From assembly GCF_963678635.1 (NCBI RefSeq), contig NW_026971387.1, forward strand, positions 10,001 to 47,370: a stretch of DNA of 37,370 bases. The letters run 5' to 3'. This document shows, one piece after another, positions 11,099 to 20,369 of the stretch; position 1 is the stretch's first letter; each line of letters begins with the position of its first letter. This DNA comes from Symsagittifera roscoffensis (taxonomy: Eukaryota > Xenacoelomorpha > Acoela > Convolutidae). Both the position numbers and the translations under genes were made by a program. Below the pieces are notes generated by a model that was not told the origin of the DNA, ran no database searches, and saw only the letters and a program-made list of their open reading frames with translations.

Positions 11099-12210
11099 TA
11101 TTTGAGTTTCCTTGTTAGTGTCCACAAAAGAGAAATCAGATTGATTATAATCAATTAAAAATGGATTGTAATATTACTATTTTTCGAGGCAACAAAATCC
11201 TTTTATCATCCATTATAATCGATTTTTTTTTTCACTTTTGTGGACCTTGGCAATGAAACTAAATTAAAATCGATTTTTTCCCTTTTACAGAGATGCAAAC
11301 TTCAACGCATATAGAGTGTTTTCTACGTTTTAAACTAAAGTTGGTTAAGTTGGTTACTTGTCGTTCAATTTAGTTTTTTTCTGCCTAATCTTGATATTTT
11401 GGTTTTTTTTTAATGTTACTCAAAAACTGAATTTTGTTCCTTGCAACATTTTTTGGTAATTTTATATAATTTGGGGAGGTTTCAGTGGTGGGGGGTGAGT
11501 TAGGTAGGGGAGGGGATGGGTTCAGGCGGGGGAGGGGAGTTCAGTGGGGGAGGGGAGCATAGACGCAAACATCAGGGGGATTGAAGGGGAGCGAAAGGGC
11601 AAACGTTAGGGGGGGGGGGAAGCTTAACGGAATCTTTTTGCAGTTTGAGTTCAGGTTTAGAAATGGATTAGGCCGTACACTAGCTTTGCAAAGTTTCCGC
11701 TTAACGCTTCTGATAAATGCAGAAACTCTTGCAAAATTTTGCACGAGGCGCGAAAGAAAAATAAAGTGGAAAAAAAACATGATAATGAGATTTCCTACTT
11801 ATGATATAACCGATTATAATAGATTCCAAATCAATTATAATGCATTTTGTTTTGGCGAGAAAAAAAAGGATTTAAATTCATTTTTAGTCCAATTTTATTG
11901 TCTGAACCAATATCATTGTCTGGGAATCTATTATATTTACAACTCTTTACACCACGAAAATCCATTATAATCGATTTGTTTTCACTTTTCTTAAATGCGG
12001 GGAGGGTGTTCAAAGACCAAACTGTATGTATCTGTTAAAAATAAGCTCTTTTTGGTTTTACTGTTATTTGATCTGTAACGTTTCAACTAGAAGTACCAGT
12101 TATTTTATGGTCTCGGTACGGAAATAGTACACCTCATTACAATGTATCACCAGTGTTTGTTTCTTTGGAGACTGTTTACAATTTTCAAACAAAAAGTTTA
12201 TGCTAGCACT
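11099..12210. repeat. Module X, copy 3 (right end of the array)
   Basis: Diverged from copies 1 and 2. The hairpin is at 11120-11245 and the G-rich island at 11473-11619. It stops at GTTTATGCTAGCACT, where the other copies run on into P-tail, so the array ends here. Confidence 0.88.
11473..11619 (+). other. G-rich island, copy 3
   Basis: The G-runs are more regular than in the other copies (GGGGAGGGGA, GGGGGAGGGGAG and 11 G at the right border). Confidence 0.72.
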
Positions 12211-12778
12211 GAGAGCCAATGGACGATCTGTAAACCACATAGATGCTGCACCTTAAAGCGTTTTTTCCTTTAAAATGATTGGTTTACCAAGTGCCTGATT
12301 TTCATATATTGGGCTGGAACCAATCAGAGGGAGAGACAGGGAGAGGTTGATGGTAGCAACAATAAAAACTTAAAAAGTTACTGATTTTTTTCTTGCAAAA
12401 ACTTTTTCTTGTAAAATGTTGTATTTAAAAAAAAAAGAAATTTGAACCGTTTTTCATTTTAAGTTGCCAACTTTTTGATGGTTTTTACGGTTAAATGCAA
12501 TAGCCAAATGCTGAATATAGCTTTTTGCCTTTTAAAGTATATGTCTGATGTTTTTCTGGTTGATGAGTTATCAGCTGTTTGATAATTCTGAAAAACAAAT
12601 CCAGCCATTTATCGGTCGTTTTGAGAAAATATCTTCTCAGATTTCTCTGGTGGAAGACTTGCTAACTAGATTTCTTTGAAGTCAGAGTTTAATTTCTTAG
12701 AAGAACTTTACATCAAAACATGACTTGTAGGGTTCCTGCAAGATTTATTTACTCTCGCATGATTGTTTTTAGTTGCAG
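12211..12778. other. Non-coding DNA between array and host exon
   Basis: No gene seen. Two CCAATC/CCAATG words near 12216-12330 and a GTAAACCA / TGGTTTAC inverted pair are visible but not interpretable. The right end reads TTGTTTTTAGTTGCAG and serves as the 3' splice site of the next exon. Confidence 0.5.
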
Positions 12779-13088
12779 TGAACAGTGGGTACGATACAGA
12801 CCACATTGGAAGCGTCAGTGGGGGCAAAGATAAGGGCGGTACCCTTCTTCAGTCTGATGACAATGAGTCCACAGCAAGGAACAAGATGGATCTAAAGAGC
12901 AGACTTCAGAAGGCGGCCGCACTGCAGAAGGAGGTGGATGCGGAAGGTTCCAAGTCACAGGCAGTGTCTTCCACTGGGAACAAAGAGGGCGTCAAAACAG
13001 TGCTGTCCAAGCATCAGAAACAGCAGGCGGGGGTTCACTCCTCCACCAGCTCACCCGACGGCCGATCATCTTCTCCCACCGGCGACAG
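12779..13088 (+). CDS. Internal exon of a host gene (unrecognised)
   Basis: An open frame of about 103 codons lies between a 3' splice site (TTTTTAGTTGCAG, AG at 12777-12778; an alternative AG lies at 12771-12772) and a 5' splice site, GACAG|GTGCG, at 13088/13089. Its G+C content and codon use are clearly higher and more ordered than the AT-rich surroundings, the strongest host-coding signal in the window. The peptide starts NSGYDTDH, has a charged heptad-like stretch (KMDLKSRLQKAAALQKEVDA) suggesting a short coiled coil, and ends in a Ser/Pro/Gly-rich, probably disordered tail. The exon starts in phase 1 and ends in phase 2. I do not recognise the protein. The donor lies about 590 bp upstream of the LTR element, which has the same orientation. 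Confidence 0.7.
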
Positions 13089-13100
13089 GTGCGATGCTTC

Positions 13101-13168
13101 TCTATCAACCAATCTATCTATCCATCTCTTTATCTATCTATCTGCCTCTCTATAGATCTATCTATCTA
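13101..13168. repeat. Imperfect TCTA microsatellite
   Basis: Interrupted (TCTA)n/(TCTG)n tract directly after the splice donor of the 12779 exon. Confidence 0.85.
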
Positions 13169-13678
13169 AATATCCAAGGGGCGTATCTAGCATTTTCTCG
13201 ATGGGGGCAGATTTTTAAAATAAATAAATTTTGTCAACCATTTTTTAGTCGAGTGAATTGATTCTCTGGGTTTTCCTAAATCACTATAAAGACCTTATTT
13301 TGACAAACTTTCTGCGCTGCACATTAAATTTTTCTGGTATGTTAAAAAAAATTGACCAAAAATTAAGTTTTCTGTGGCGCGCTCCCCCTCAAAATTATTA
13401 TTTTTTGGTGCCAAGGCGCCTTTAGAACAATTTGGGATGTGTCAGCCAGAATTCGATGCCTCAAAACAGTACAAAGGTGAATATACGGCAAGATTTTGAA
13501 AATCGTTTAAAAACTGCTTAAATCTTGGTGAAAAATTGGCGTAAGACCTCGACTCGGGTGGCTTCGACTTTCCTACTTTCCGGAAGACTCGACCCTCTTC
13601 TTCCTGTTCTCGTCCATTCTTCTCGACTTGGAAAAAATGACCATGTAAATTCTGACAGAATAGCATATATGTGCAACC
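13169..13678. other. Intronic or intergenic DNA before the LTR element
   Basis: No gene seen. It begins with AAGGGGCGTATCTAGC, which looks like the end of a transposon remnant, and holds a GC-rich patch, GTGCCAAGGCGCC, near 13411. No 4-6 bp match to the 3' flank of the LTR element (32404 onward) is visible, so no target-site duplication was found. Confidence 0.45.
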
Positions 13679-14092
13679 TGTGGAGCCAGATCTAAACTAA
13701 ATTTTATTATTGGTCATAAATTAGATATTTTATCACTATAAAATAATTAATAATAACCAATCATGATCCATCTAACAAACAACCCACTTATTTGTAAGTG
13801 CTGAAATTACTTGTAATTTCAGCACCAGAGAGATTTGAATTTAACTTAGAAATTAGTTACCTCTCCAAGAGACCTTTTGGCAATCGCAATAAGCCAGTAT
13901 ACTCTAGATCTATTGAGCCTAGCAGAGACAAGTTAAACACCCTGAGACTAGTAGATATAAGAGTAAGAATAGGATCGGTATTAGACTAACAAGTTGCAAA
14001 AATCTATCCGGCCGAAAATAAGATAGCGTGAAGAGCAGACGGTGTACCCTATCCGAAATTACTCTATGAGTTAGACCAACGACCATAACTCA
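13679..14092 (+). repeat. 5' LTR
   Basis: It starts TGTGGAGCCAGATC and ends CATAACTCA, giving the usual TG...CA ends. The 3' LTR has GAGTGG at its start, so the first two bases have either decayed or the border is at 13681. A TATA-like TATAAAAT lies at 13737-13744. A 28-bp palindrome lies at 13798-13825. Confidence 0.92.
13798..13825. promoter_or_regulatory. Conserved LTR palindrome
   Basis: GTGCTGAAATTAC-TT-GTAATTTCAGCAC is a perfect 13-bp inverted repeat around TT. It is identical in the 3' LTR (32108-32135) and retained with one change in the diverged inverted LTR (37093-37120), although the flanks have drifted. It could be a protein-binding site or an RNA hairpin near the RNA start. Confidence 0.75.
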
Positions 14093-14094
14093 TC

Positions 14095-14112
14095 TGGTGC
14101 GACCATAAGTCT
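14095..14112 (+). other. Primer-binding site
   Basis: TGGTGCGACCATAAGTCT starts two bases after the LTR end and begins with TGG, the complement of tRNA 3' CCA. The reverse complement further in contains TTCGAGAC, like a T-loop, so priming by a tRNA 3' end is likely. I cannot name the tRNA. The inverted copy has TGGTGCC at the matching place (36843 on the minus strand). Confidence 0.62.
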
Positions 14113-14186
14113 CGAATAAGACCTTAAAAAACAAACTAGCTTAGAACTAACAAGATAGATTAGAATTAGACAAAAACATTTTCAAA

Positions 14187-14420
14187 ATGTTACATGACAA
14201 TAATTTAATTGAAATGTCTCTACAACTCAATAGATCAGAGCCGCTATTCCGTACAATACGAAAACTACCCGGTATTGGAAGAAGACCTCGGACAAGAGAC
14301 GATCTACGACTACAAAGAAACTTACCATTAAGTTTCATTGTCGTACGGCAACAGCCAACACAAACTTTTTTATTTAGAATTTTACTAGCAATGAATTTAG
14401 ATTTTCGTTTGCAATCATAA
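14187..14420 (+). CDS. Leader small ORF, 77 aa, conserved in the inverted copy
   Basis: An intact ATG-to-TAA frame lies between the PBS and gag. The diverged inverted copy has a matching 65-aa frame at 36569-36766 (minus) in the same relative position. Both start ML and share NLIE-x-SL-x-L, followed by S-[ED]-P-x-F, and near the end P-x4-[FV]-FRIL-x-A. Many differences are third-base or conservative (E/D, L/I, R/K), as expected if the peptide was selected. The peptide is basic and Leu/Arg-rich. I know no matching family. A regulatory or RNA-binding role for an upstream basic peptide is only inference. Confidence 0.55.
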   Translation: MLHDNNLIEMSLQLNRSEPLFRTIRKLPGIGRRPRTRDDLRLQRNLPLSFIVVRQQPTQTFLFRILLAMNLDFRLQS

Positions 14421-15837
14421 AATCCTTGAAGAAAAATCTTCAATGATCAATTCAGGCGCTAAACCAAACTTACTATTGTACAATAACGATTGATAAAAAC
14501 ACCTCAAATCGTTTCCTCCAAAACTTTAGTAAGATTCAAAAAGATATCTGAGAAAAATATTTATTAAAATATAAATAAAAATTAGTTAACATGATCAAAA
14601 TTTATTAGTAAATACAAATCATCCTGTCATCTCCAGCTTCATCACCTAAACATAAAAGCAATCATAAAACCACTAAAATCATACAATACTAGACCTTTCT
14701 ATCAATTAAACTTAAATTATTTCTAAAGGCCTATCCTAATTTTACCTTTATTTGACTTAAACTTATTTAATCTTAAATTAGATCATCAAAGCTTTCCTTG
14801 GATCTCAATCAAATATTCAAATTTAATCCGTTTTGTACCATTAAAATTTATATCCTGATCATCAAGGCTTATCCTTGGATCAAATAGAACAATTTTGTTC
14901 TCCCCACCCAATTAATGAAGTGTCTAACGACCTCAAACGTCGATTCACTACCCAACCCTTTCAAAGACCTAGGACTAAAAGAAAATTTTTAATCACTCTA
15001 ACCATTCAAATTAGGCTGAACAGTGAAGAACTTCGGTTATTTATCCTTCACTTGATCCCCCCTCTAGCCTGTTCCAGGCTAAATCTTAATCTTAGTAAGT
15101 TTAAAATAGTACCAAACGAAATACTTGCGTTCTAGTTATACCTGAACCTTGTGGATCGATTTACTATTCTCCAACCCCTGAGCACAATCCCTACCCCTAA
15201 GTAAGATTAAGTAAATTAACACCTTAACTTAGAAAAGCCACGAGAAAGTAACAATCATTCTTCGAAATCGATATATACTTTTCTCTCCAACCCTGAATAA
15301 AAGACCCAAGTTAGGCTAACCAAAAAATCGTAAGGACTAGCACTCTAGGATAAAAAAATCACTAATAACAACCTTGCATCCTTCATCCTAAACCTTATAT
15401 CACTGAACAATTTAGGAAATAAACAAACAATCGTACTACACAATTGTGAAATAAACAACGAAATATACGATCTCGTAATCACTCCGCACAAACAAACAAT
15501 TGGATATATTCGAACAAAACGAAAAACAATAAAAAGAAAAATTATAAGTAAACAAAGACAATTTACACGGAAAAGATTTTCAAAGCAAAAAAACGCAGTC
15601 TCCGAATCAGAAGTCAGTAATTTAGATGCACTTTACAAACTAAAAAAACAGTAAATAAAAACTACCCAGTCCATGATCAATTATATTTTTCCGACTCAAA
15701 AGCTACATCACATTCATCAAAACAAGGAACAAGAAGAATAAAAAAGATATACAAAAATAAACCAGTACGTTTTTACAATTGGAATCAACCAATCAGACAC
15801 ATTGAACATTACGCACTAACAGTCATTAAACGAAAAA
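14421..15837 (+). other. Long 5' leader of the retroelement
   Basis: About 1.4 kb with no intact gene. Parts match the inverted copy (35540-36340, minus), for example TATACCTGAACCTTGTG with TACTATTCTCCAACC, and AACGACCTNAA with CGATTCACT, but as RNA-like blocks with indels rather than a protein frame. An open frame at 14875-15135 is not kept in the other copy. Packaging signals and a splice donor for downstream mRNAs would be expected here; I cannot place them. Confidence 0.6.
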
Positions 15838-16817
15838 ATGAGCCAAAGTCAAAGTGACGAAAGTCCAGCCGGAAACTCTGTTTTTCCATTTCTCATCAAT
15901 TCACTCACTGATGATAGAGGACAAATACAATTTTGCAATAATCTAATCGCAAATTTATTCGAACAAGGATTTAGCCCATGCAAAGCAGAATTCCCAGAAA
16001 TTAAATTCAAAAGACAAATTGTCGATCACTATTTAAAAGCAATATGTAACCTGACACAACAATATGGAATTTACACCATAGAAATCAGTACAGCCAGTAA
16101 ATTTCATGGTAAATATGTTATTCAAACAGACGACATCGACATCAAATTTTCAAAAGTATTCGCAGAATACATTAAAAACATACAACACCAAAGTTCACAG
16201 AGAGCAACTTCAATATTTACTAACGATGTTTTTGCAATAATATATAGTTATTTATCCATACTAGAAAAGACAGAAACCCAAAACACGTCACCAGTTCAAA
16301 CATCAAAACACACGAATGTAAGAAATGAAATTGCCGCATTCTCAGCATTTTTAAACACAATCCGGGAAAATTTTTCATGTAATGAAATTTCACAAATTGT
16401 TAAAAACGATTTACAAATAACTTTAGCATGGTTTATAATTGACTATTTCACACATAGTATTGATTCAATTGCACAAGCAAGAAACAATTTTAGACCTCAA
16501 ACACCAATGATGACACTGTCATTGCATAACAATCAGATTATATTTGGAACCCTGATTGGTCTCATCCACTATTCCTGAACATCCCAATAGACATCTCAAG
16601 TCAGGCAATCAGTTTAATATCTGTTCTTAAAGACTATCTAAAAGTAATTCCACTTACAACAGATGCAACACCTTTAAACTATAATTCATTTTTACACCAT
16701 AGAAGACAAAATAATAGTTTTATTTCAAATCTTGTACAACAGGAAAATCCGAATGGAACTAGAAATCTTACACAACAGGATATTCAAACACAATCACATT
16801 TTATAAATGAATAATAG
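15838..16817 (+). pseudogene. gag: Gag N-terminal region
   Basis: ATG at 15838 opens a 246-codon frame ending in TGA at 16576-16578. Protein-like sequence continues in another frame from about 16545 to the double stop at 16812-16817, so one frameshift separates the parts. The N-terminus is acidic and Ser/Gln-rich (MSQSQSDESPAGNS), followed by a largely helical-looking domain with no motif I recognise. By position this is the matrix-like part of Gag, which would line the particle and contact the membrane. It is the longest intact frame of gag. The start is chosen because it is the first Met after a stop-rich leader and is followed by consistent coding composition. Confidence 0.7.
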
Positions 16818-17477
16818 TTGAAACAATAGTAACAACTACACAACAAAGTATTTCACCAATATATCCAAACCATACAACGCCAAAACCTAGTAACATTGCA
16901 ATCTACGGTTAAACCCTCGGTTGCTCCAAAATGTTCAAATATAGATTATCAGACATTTAGACCAATGACGAAACCATTAAAAACACGAAAAACATTCAAG
17001 AAAAATAATTTCGCAGAGCACAATTATAATTATGTAAATACATCACAAACAACTCATCCTCCCCGAATAAAAAAGCAAAATCATTTATTTTCACAAAATT
17101 TGAATTTTCCAATTACATCAACAAATTCAGTAAATTTCCATAACTATCCACATCCCTCACAGGATCAGAGTGAAAATTACCCATTTTCCCAACAAAATAG
17201 AAATACACAAAAAAAACCATATTATACATCAAATTATTTTTTATCAGATGCTGAAGATTATTCCAACCAGATATTTTTGCACCAACCAGATAATTTTGCA
17301 CCATAAAGACAAGAATATCGTGCGCAAAAATCTCGACAAAATCAACAAAACAAGAAATATCACCAACAAAATTTAGCTAATACCGAAAGCTATCAACCAG
17401 CACAATCACAAAACCTAATCAATATGCACTCTTATCAACCAACACAAATGCAAAATGAAATACCACCACCATATTAA
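16818..17477 (+). pseudogene. gag: Gag Gln/Asn-rich linker with PPPY motif
   Basis: Low-complexity Gln/Asn/Tyr/Pro-rich coding sequence in one frame (the same frame as 16545-16817), broken by stops at about 16812-16832 and TAA at 17304. It ends NEIPPPY at 17454-17474, followed by TAA at 17475. PPxY is a known late-domain motif in retroviral Gag proteins, binding WW domains of NEDD4-type ubiquitin ligases for budding. Its position between matrix-like and capsid-like parts matches that use. The frame runs on after the TAA into the capsid segment, so that stop is probably a decay mutation. Confidence 0.66.
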
Positions 17478-18301
17478 TTACAACAACATGAAATTACAAA
17501 AAATCAACATACAAACTTTTCACAAATACCAAATGCCGCAAAATCACTAAAAATGACAATGAATCCATACCTAATGGGTGGATCGTCAATAACATCAAAT
17601 AAACCATTGATGGTATTCACAGGCACAGACCCTGAATATTCTGTAGAAGATAACTTAAATGCAGTCACTGCAAATTTAACTTTAAATATAGGACCTGAAC
17701 CAATTAATACACCACTTCACCAAAATTGGATACATAGACGCACAGCGTTAATACAAACAACACTCGATGGCGCAGCTCAAAAATAGTTTTCAGTTTTACC
17801 TATAGACATAAAATCAGATTGGAAAAGATTCACACAAGAATTTTCAAAAAAATTTTTGATTCTGAAAGAAACAAACAACATCAAAGAGTTTTATGTAGTG
17901 AAATTCGCAGACTTCCCATTGAAACAATTAAACAATTGGCAGTTAGAATCGAAACACTAGTTCTTAAAGCATATTCGCTTAACACTCATGATTATAAAAA
18001 CAAGAAAATCACAGAAATTTTAATGATGACTCTGACACCTCAATTACAAAAAATAGCAATTAAAAATGGAAGCATCACATTCTTCCTCAATTCGAGAACC
18101 AGATTTAGATTTCAGAAAACTAGTAGATAAACTAGAACAAGCAGAAATCACTATGAAACTAGAGGAAACAGAAAATCTCAAACTACAATATGTTAATAGA
18201 ATCAAAACAAATACTACACATATAAACAACATACAAGATTCAGATGGAGATCTATCTGAAAAAATCACTGAAATTTTAAACATATATGAGAAAAATCCAA
18301 A
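17478..18301 (+). pseudogene. gag: Gag capsid-like region
   Basis: Three frames in succession: to TAG at 17784, then the frame open at 17819-18130, then 18066-18300. The middle has the layout of Ty3/gypsy capsid domains: a Phe-x-Gly-type opening (VFTGTDPEYSVEDNLNAV), then W-x2-R at 17728-17739, then a stretch with QEFSKKF near the frame change. The last part (from 18066) is highly charged (KLVDKLEQAEITMKLEETEN) and coiled-coil-like, ahead of the zinc knuckle. The capsid lattice role is known for the family; only the general pattern is seen here. At least two frameshifts and one TAG break it. Confidence 0.7.
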
Positions 18302-19165
18302 TTCAAAAAATGGTGTAACTATTGCCGAAGATACGGACACAGCATTGCCGAATGTAGGCAAAAGCAACAAGATAACCAGAACAAACCACAAAAGTACAAA
18401 GAACCAAATAAATCATTCTACCAATACATGAAAAAAGACTAAAATTTACCGAACAAAAATACACATAGTAATAACAGCTCTGGAAAACCACTTCCAAATA
18501 ATCCAAATTATACAAGAAACCAATCACCTTTTAAGTCTAGTTGTAGAGGTAGATCACCAGAATAAAGAAGTTTGCGAAATTTCTCATAAAATAGATATAG
18601 TCGATCCAATAGTCAAAATAATCAGTATAGAAACAACTATTCAATATCAAATTCAAATAGAAAAGAATATTCGTTTGATACCAGTTCCCATTCAAATTCT
18701 ACAAATAGACACTATTCAAACGATAGATCACGAAATTCATCATACAATAGAAACAGAAACTATTCTAACGATAGAAATAGAAGCTATTCAAATAATCGAA
18801 ATCAACGTTAGTAAAACAATAGAACAAGAAACAATTCATACAACAGATCTAATTATCAACGAACTAATAACAACTAATATCATAACAGATCACGATTTAA
18901 TTCACAAAATAGGAATCCAAATTATAACAATCAACAAAGAAATTATTCTCAGTCTCCTCATAGGAATAATAACCGTTATTCCAATTCCCAACACAAGTAT
19001 AGAAGCAACACACCGAAACATCAAAGACAAATTAATCAGGTACAAACAACTGAAGAAACAACTTCAGACCCCCCTGGTATGGATGATACAGAAAGTACTG
19101 AATTACAATTCAATCACATTAATTGTGAATCAACAGACAGCGAAAGTGATACAGATAATACTTAG
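18302..19165 (+). pseudogene. gag: Gag nucleocapsid: CCHC knuckle and RS/RN-rich tail
   Basis: The frame at 18302 encodes one CX2CX4HX4C zinc knuckle (CNYCRRYGHSIAEC, 18314-18355), the RNA-binding signature of retroviral nucleocapsid. It is followed by about 200 codons very rich in Asn, Ser, Arg and Tyr, with repeated SN-R and YSNDR-type words (about 18640-18980), like an RS/RN domain. The tail turns acidic and ends with TAG at 19163-19165. Stops near 18440, 18564, 18588 and 18810 mark decay. The overlapping frame at 18675-19169 gives an Ile/Thr-rich shadow and is not a gene. Pol follows in the same frame as this segment. Confidence 0.8.
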
Positions 19166-19180
19166 ATAATCTCAGTTAAT

Positions 19181-19770
19181 ATGATAACAGTTGAAAATGA
19201 ATACGAACCTTTCATATATGAACAACTCTTCAATTCACACATTCACGAAAATCAATTGGAACTTCTTCAAAATTATTACACTAGAACCATTAGTAATAAT
19301 GTACCAGTTACACAAGAAGTAAATAAAATTAACACTGTAATTAAACCCGAAAAAGACGAAATACAATGCTCAAGTACAAACCACATTTATCAAAATATAC
19401 CAAGAGAAAACATTTGGACATTTCCATTTCTCTTAGAAAGTCCAAAAAGTAAAAAGTTTCAACCACCAGACCTTGAAATAGATTTTTTAATCGACTCAGG
19501 AACAGAGTCAAATATCATCAATATCCCCACTTGGAATCAAATCAAATTCTTACACTTGACCCATTGAAAACCGCCAGCAAATTAACCAAACTTAAAACCT
19601 ATGAAAACAGCCAGCAAGGCTCAACAGTAAAAAATTATGGAAAAATCCAATTTTTCCTTGTTCCCACTAGAACAATGGAACAAAACAAAATCTTAAACAA
19701 ACCATTCAAACAAATATTTCACATAACAGATATGAAACACAATCATTGGCATACCGTTTATAACTAAATA
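19181..19770 (+). pseudogene. pol: Pol: aspartic protease
   Basis: ATG at 19181 lies 15 bases after the gag TAG and in the same frame. The frame carries IDFLIDSGTESNII (about residues 100-113, Asp-Ser-Gly at 19493-19501). D-S/T-G is the catalytic signature of retroviral aspartic proteases, which work as dimers and cut Gag-Pol. The first frame ends at 19567; the protein continues in the frame open from 19531 to 19767, so a frameshift lies near 19545. About 90 residues precede the protease core, a Gag-Pol linker. Confidence 0.78.
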
Positions 19771-20369
19771 TAATCCCACAATAAGCATTTTAAATAGTAA
19801 ACTCCATATAAAAGACAAGTACACAAATGTGAAGAATACATTCTTAACATTCTTTCAAAGATTAAACAATCAACCACCATTTTTCTCCAAATTTTACCCT
19901 ATATACAATCAGGAACGAAAATACCTGAAACCACTATCAGGAAATGTAAATAACTTTACAATCAAAAAAGTTCACCAGTATGATAAAAACCAAAATGAAC
20001 AACATCTCTTTATGTCAGACCTTGAATTTAAACCCATTCATAAATTTTTTCGAATAACAATTTCATCCATAAAATACATGAAACATTCAAACTCCGATAT
20101 TATTTCGTTACACGTACATAAAATTTCACCATACCGGATAATATTACCTCTAGGACTCTAAGGATACTGTGAAACAAATGCCGCAACTTCATCCACAAAC
20201 GAGGTAGCATACCGAGTCAATAATATATAACAACTACTAGACATATGTCAATCAACAATTCTTGATTAAGAATTATCAATAAACAATATAATAAGCAACG
20301 AAAAAAAAACAGACTATTTCACAAAAACACCATATTTTAAACCAACGTTTAAAATATCACATTATACAG
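19771..20369 (+). pseudogene. pol: Pol: protease-RT connector
   Basis: Coding-like sequence with a 110-codon frame at 19829-20161 (aromatic/Lys/Asn-rich, no motif I know). It is followed by a more broken stretch whose composition still looks coding. This is longer than the usual linker between protease and RT in Ty3/gypsy elements. It may be an extra domain, but I cannot name one. Confidence 0.5.

Larger units (their letters stand above)
4345..12210. repeat. Higher-order repeat array (modules X, P, Q, R)
   Basis: Nearly 8 kb is built from a few shuffled modules. Order: P (4345-4690), X (4691-5799), P-tail+Q (5800-6180), spacer, R-P-Q (6357-7165), spacer, X (7268-8377), P-tail+Q (8378-8755), unique spacer (8756-9262), R-P-Q (9263-10075), spacer, R-P-Q (10254-10995), spacer, X (11099-12210, right end truncated). 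P is marked by GACTTGCAAACCGTCAGCCA. Q is marked by GAAACTCGGTACTAATGGAC and GTCAACCCGGGTAGCTTTTG. R is marked by CGATGGCATCACAAGACAAA. No module encodes a convincing protein; open frames inside X recur only because X is repeated. X starts are spaced about 2.58 kb and 3.83 kb apart, the second gap holding an extra R-P-Q. It looks like a satellite-like array or a nest of non-autonomous elements enlarged by unequal exchange. Confidence 0.9.

Noticed and set aside
13442-13666. 74-codon minus-strand frame
   Set aside because: Isolated in AT-rich DNA without splice or promoter context or recognisable similarity.
18044-18391. 115-codon minus-strand hydrophobic frame
   Set aside because: Antisense shadow of the charged Gag segment.
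18675-19169. 164-codon Ile/Thr-rich frame in gag
   Set aside because: It is a shadow of the Asn/Ser/Arg-rich nucleocapsid tail, which is in the frame carrying the CCHC knuckle.
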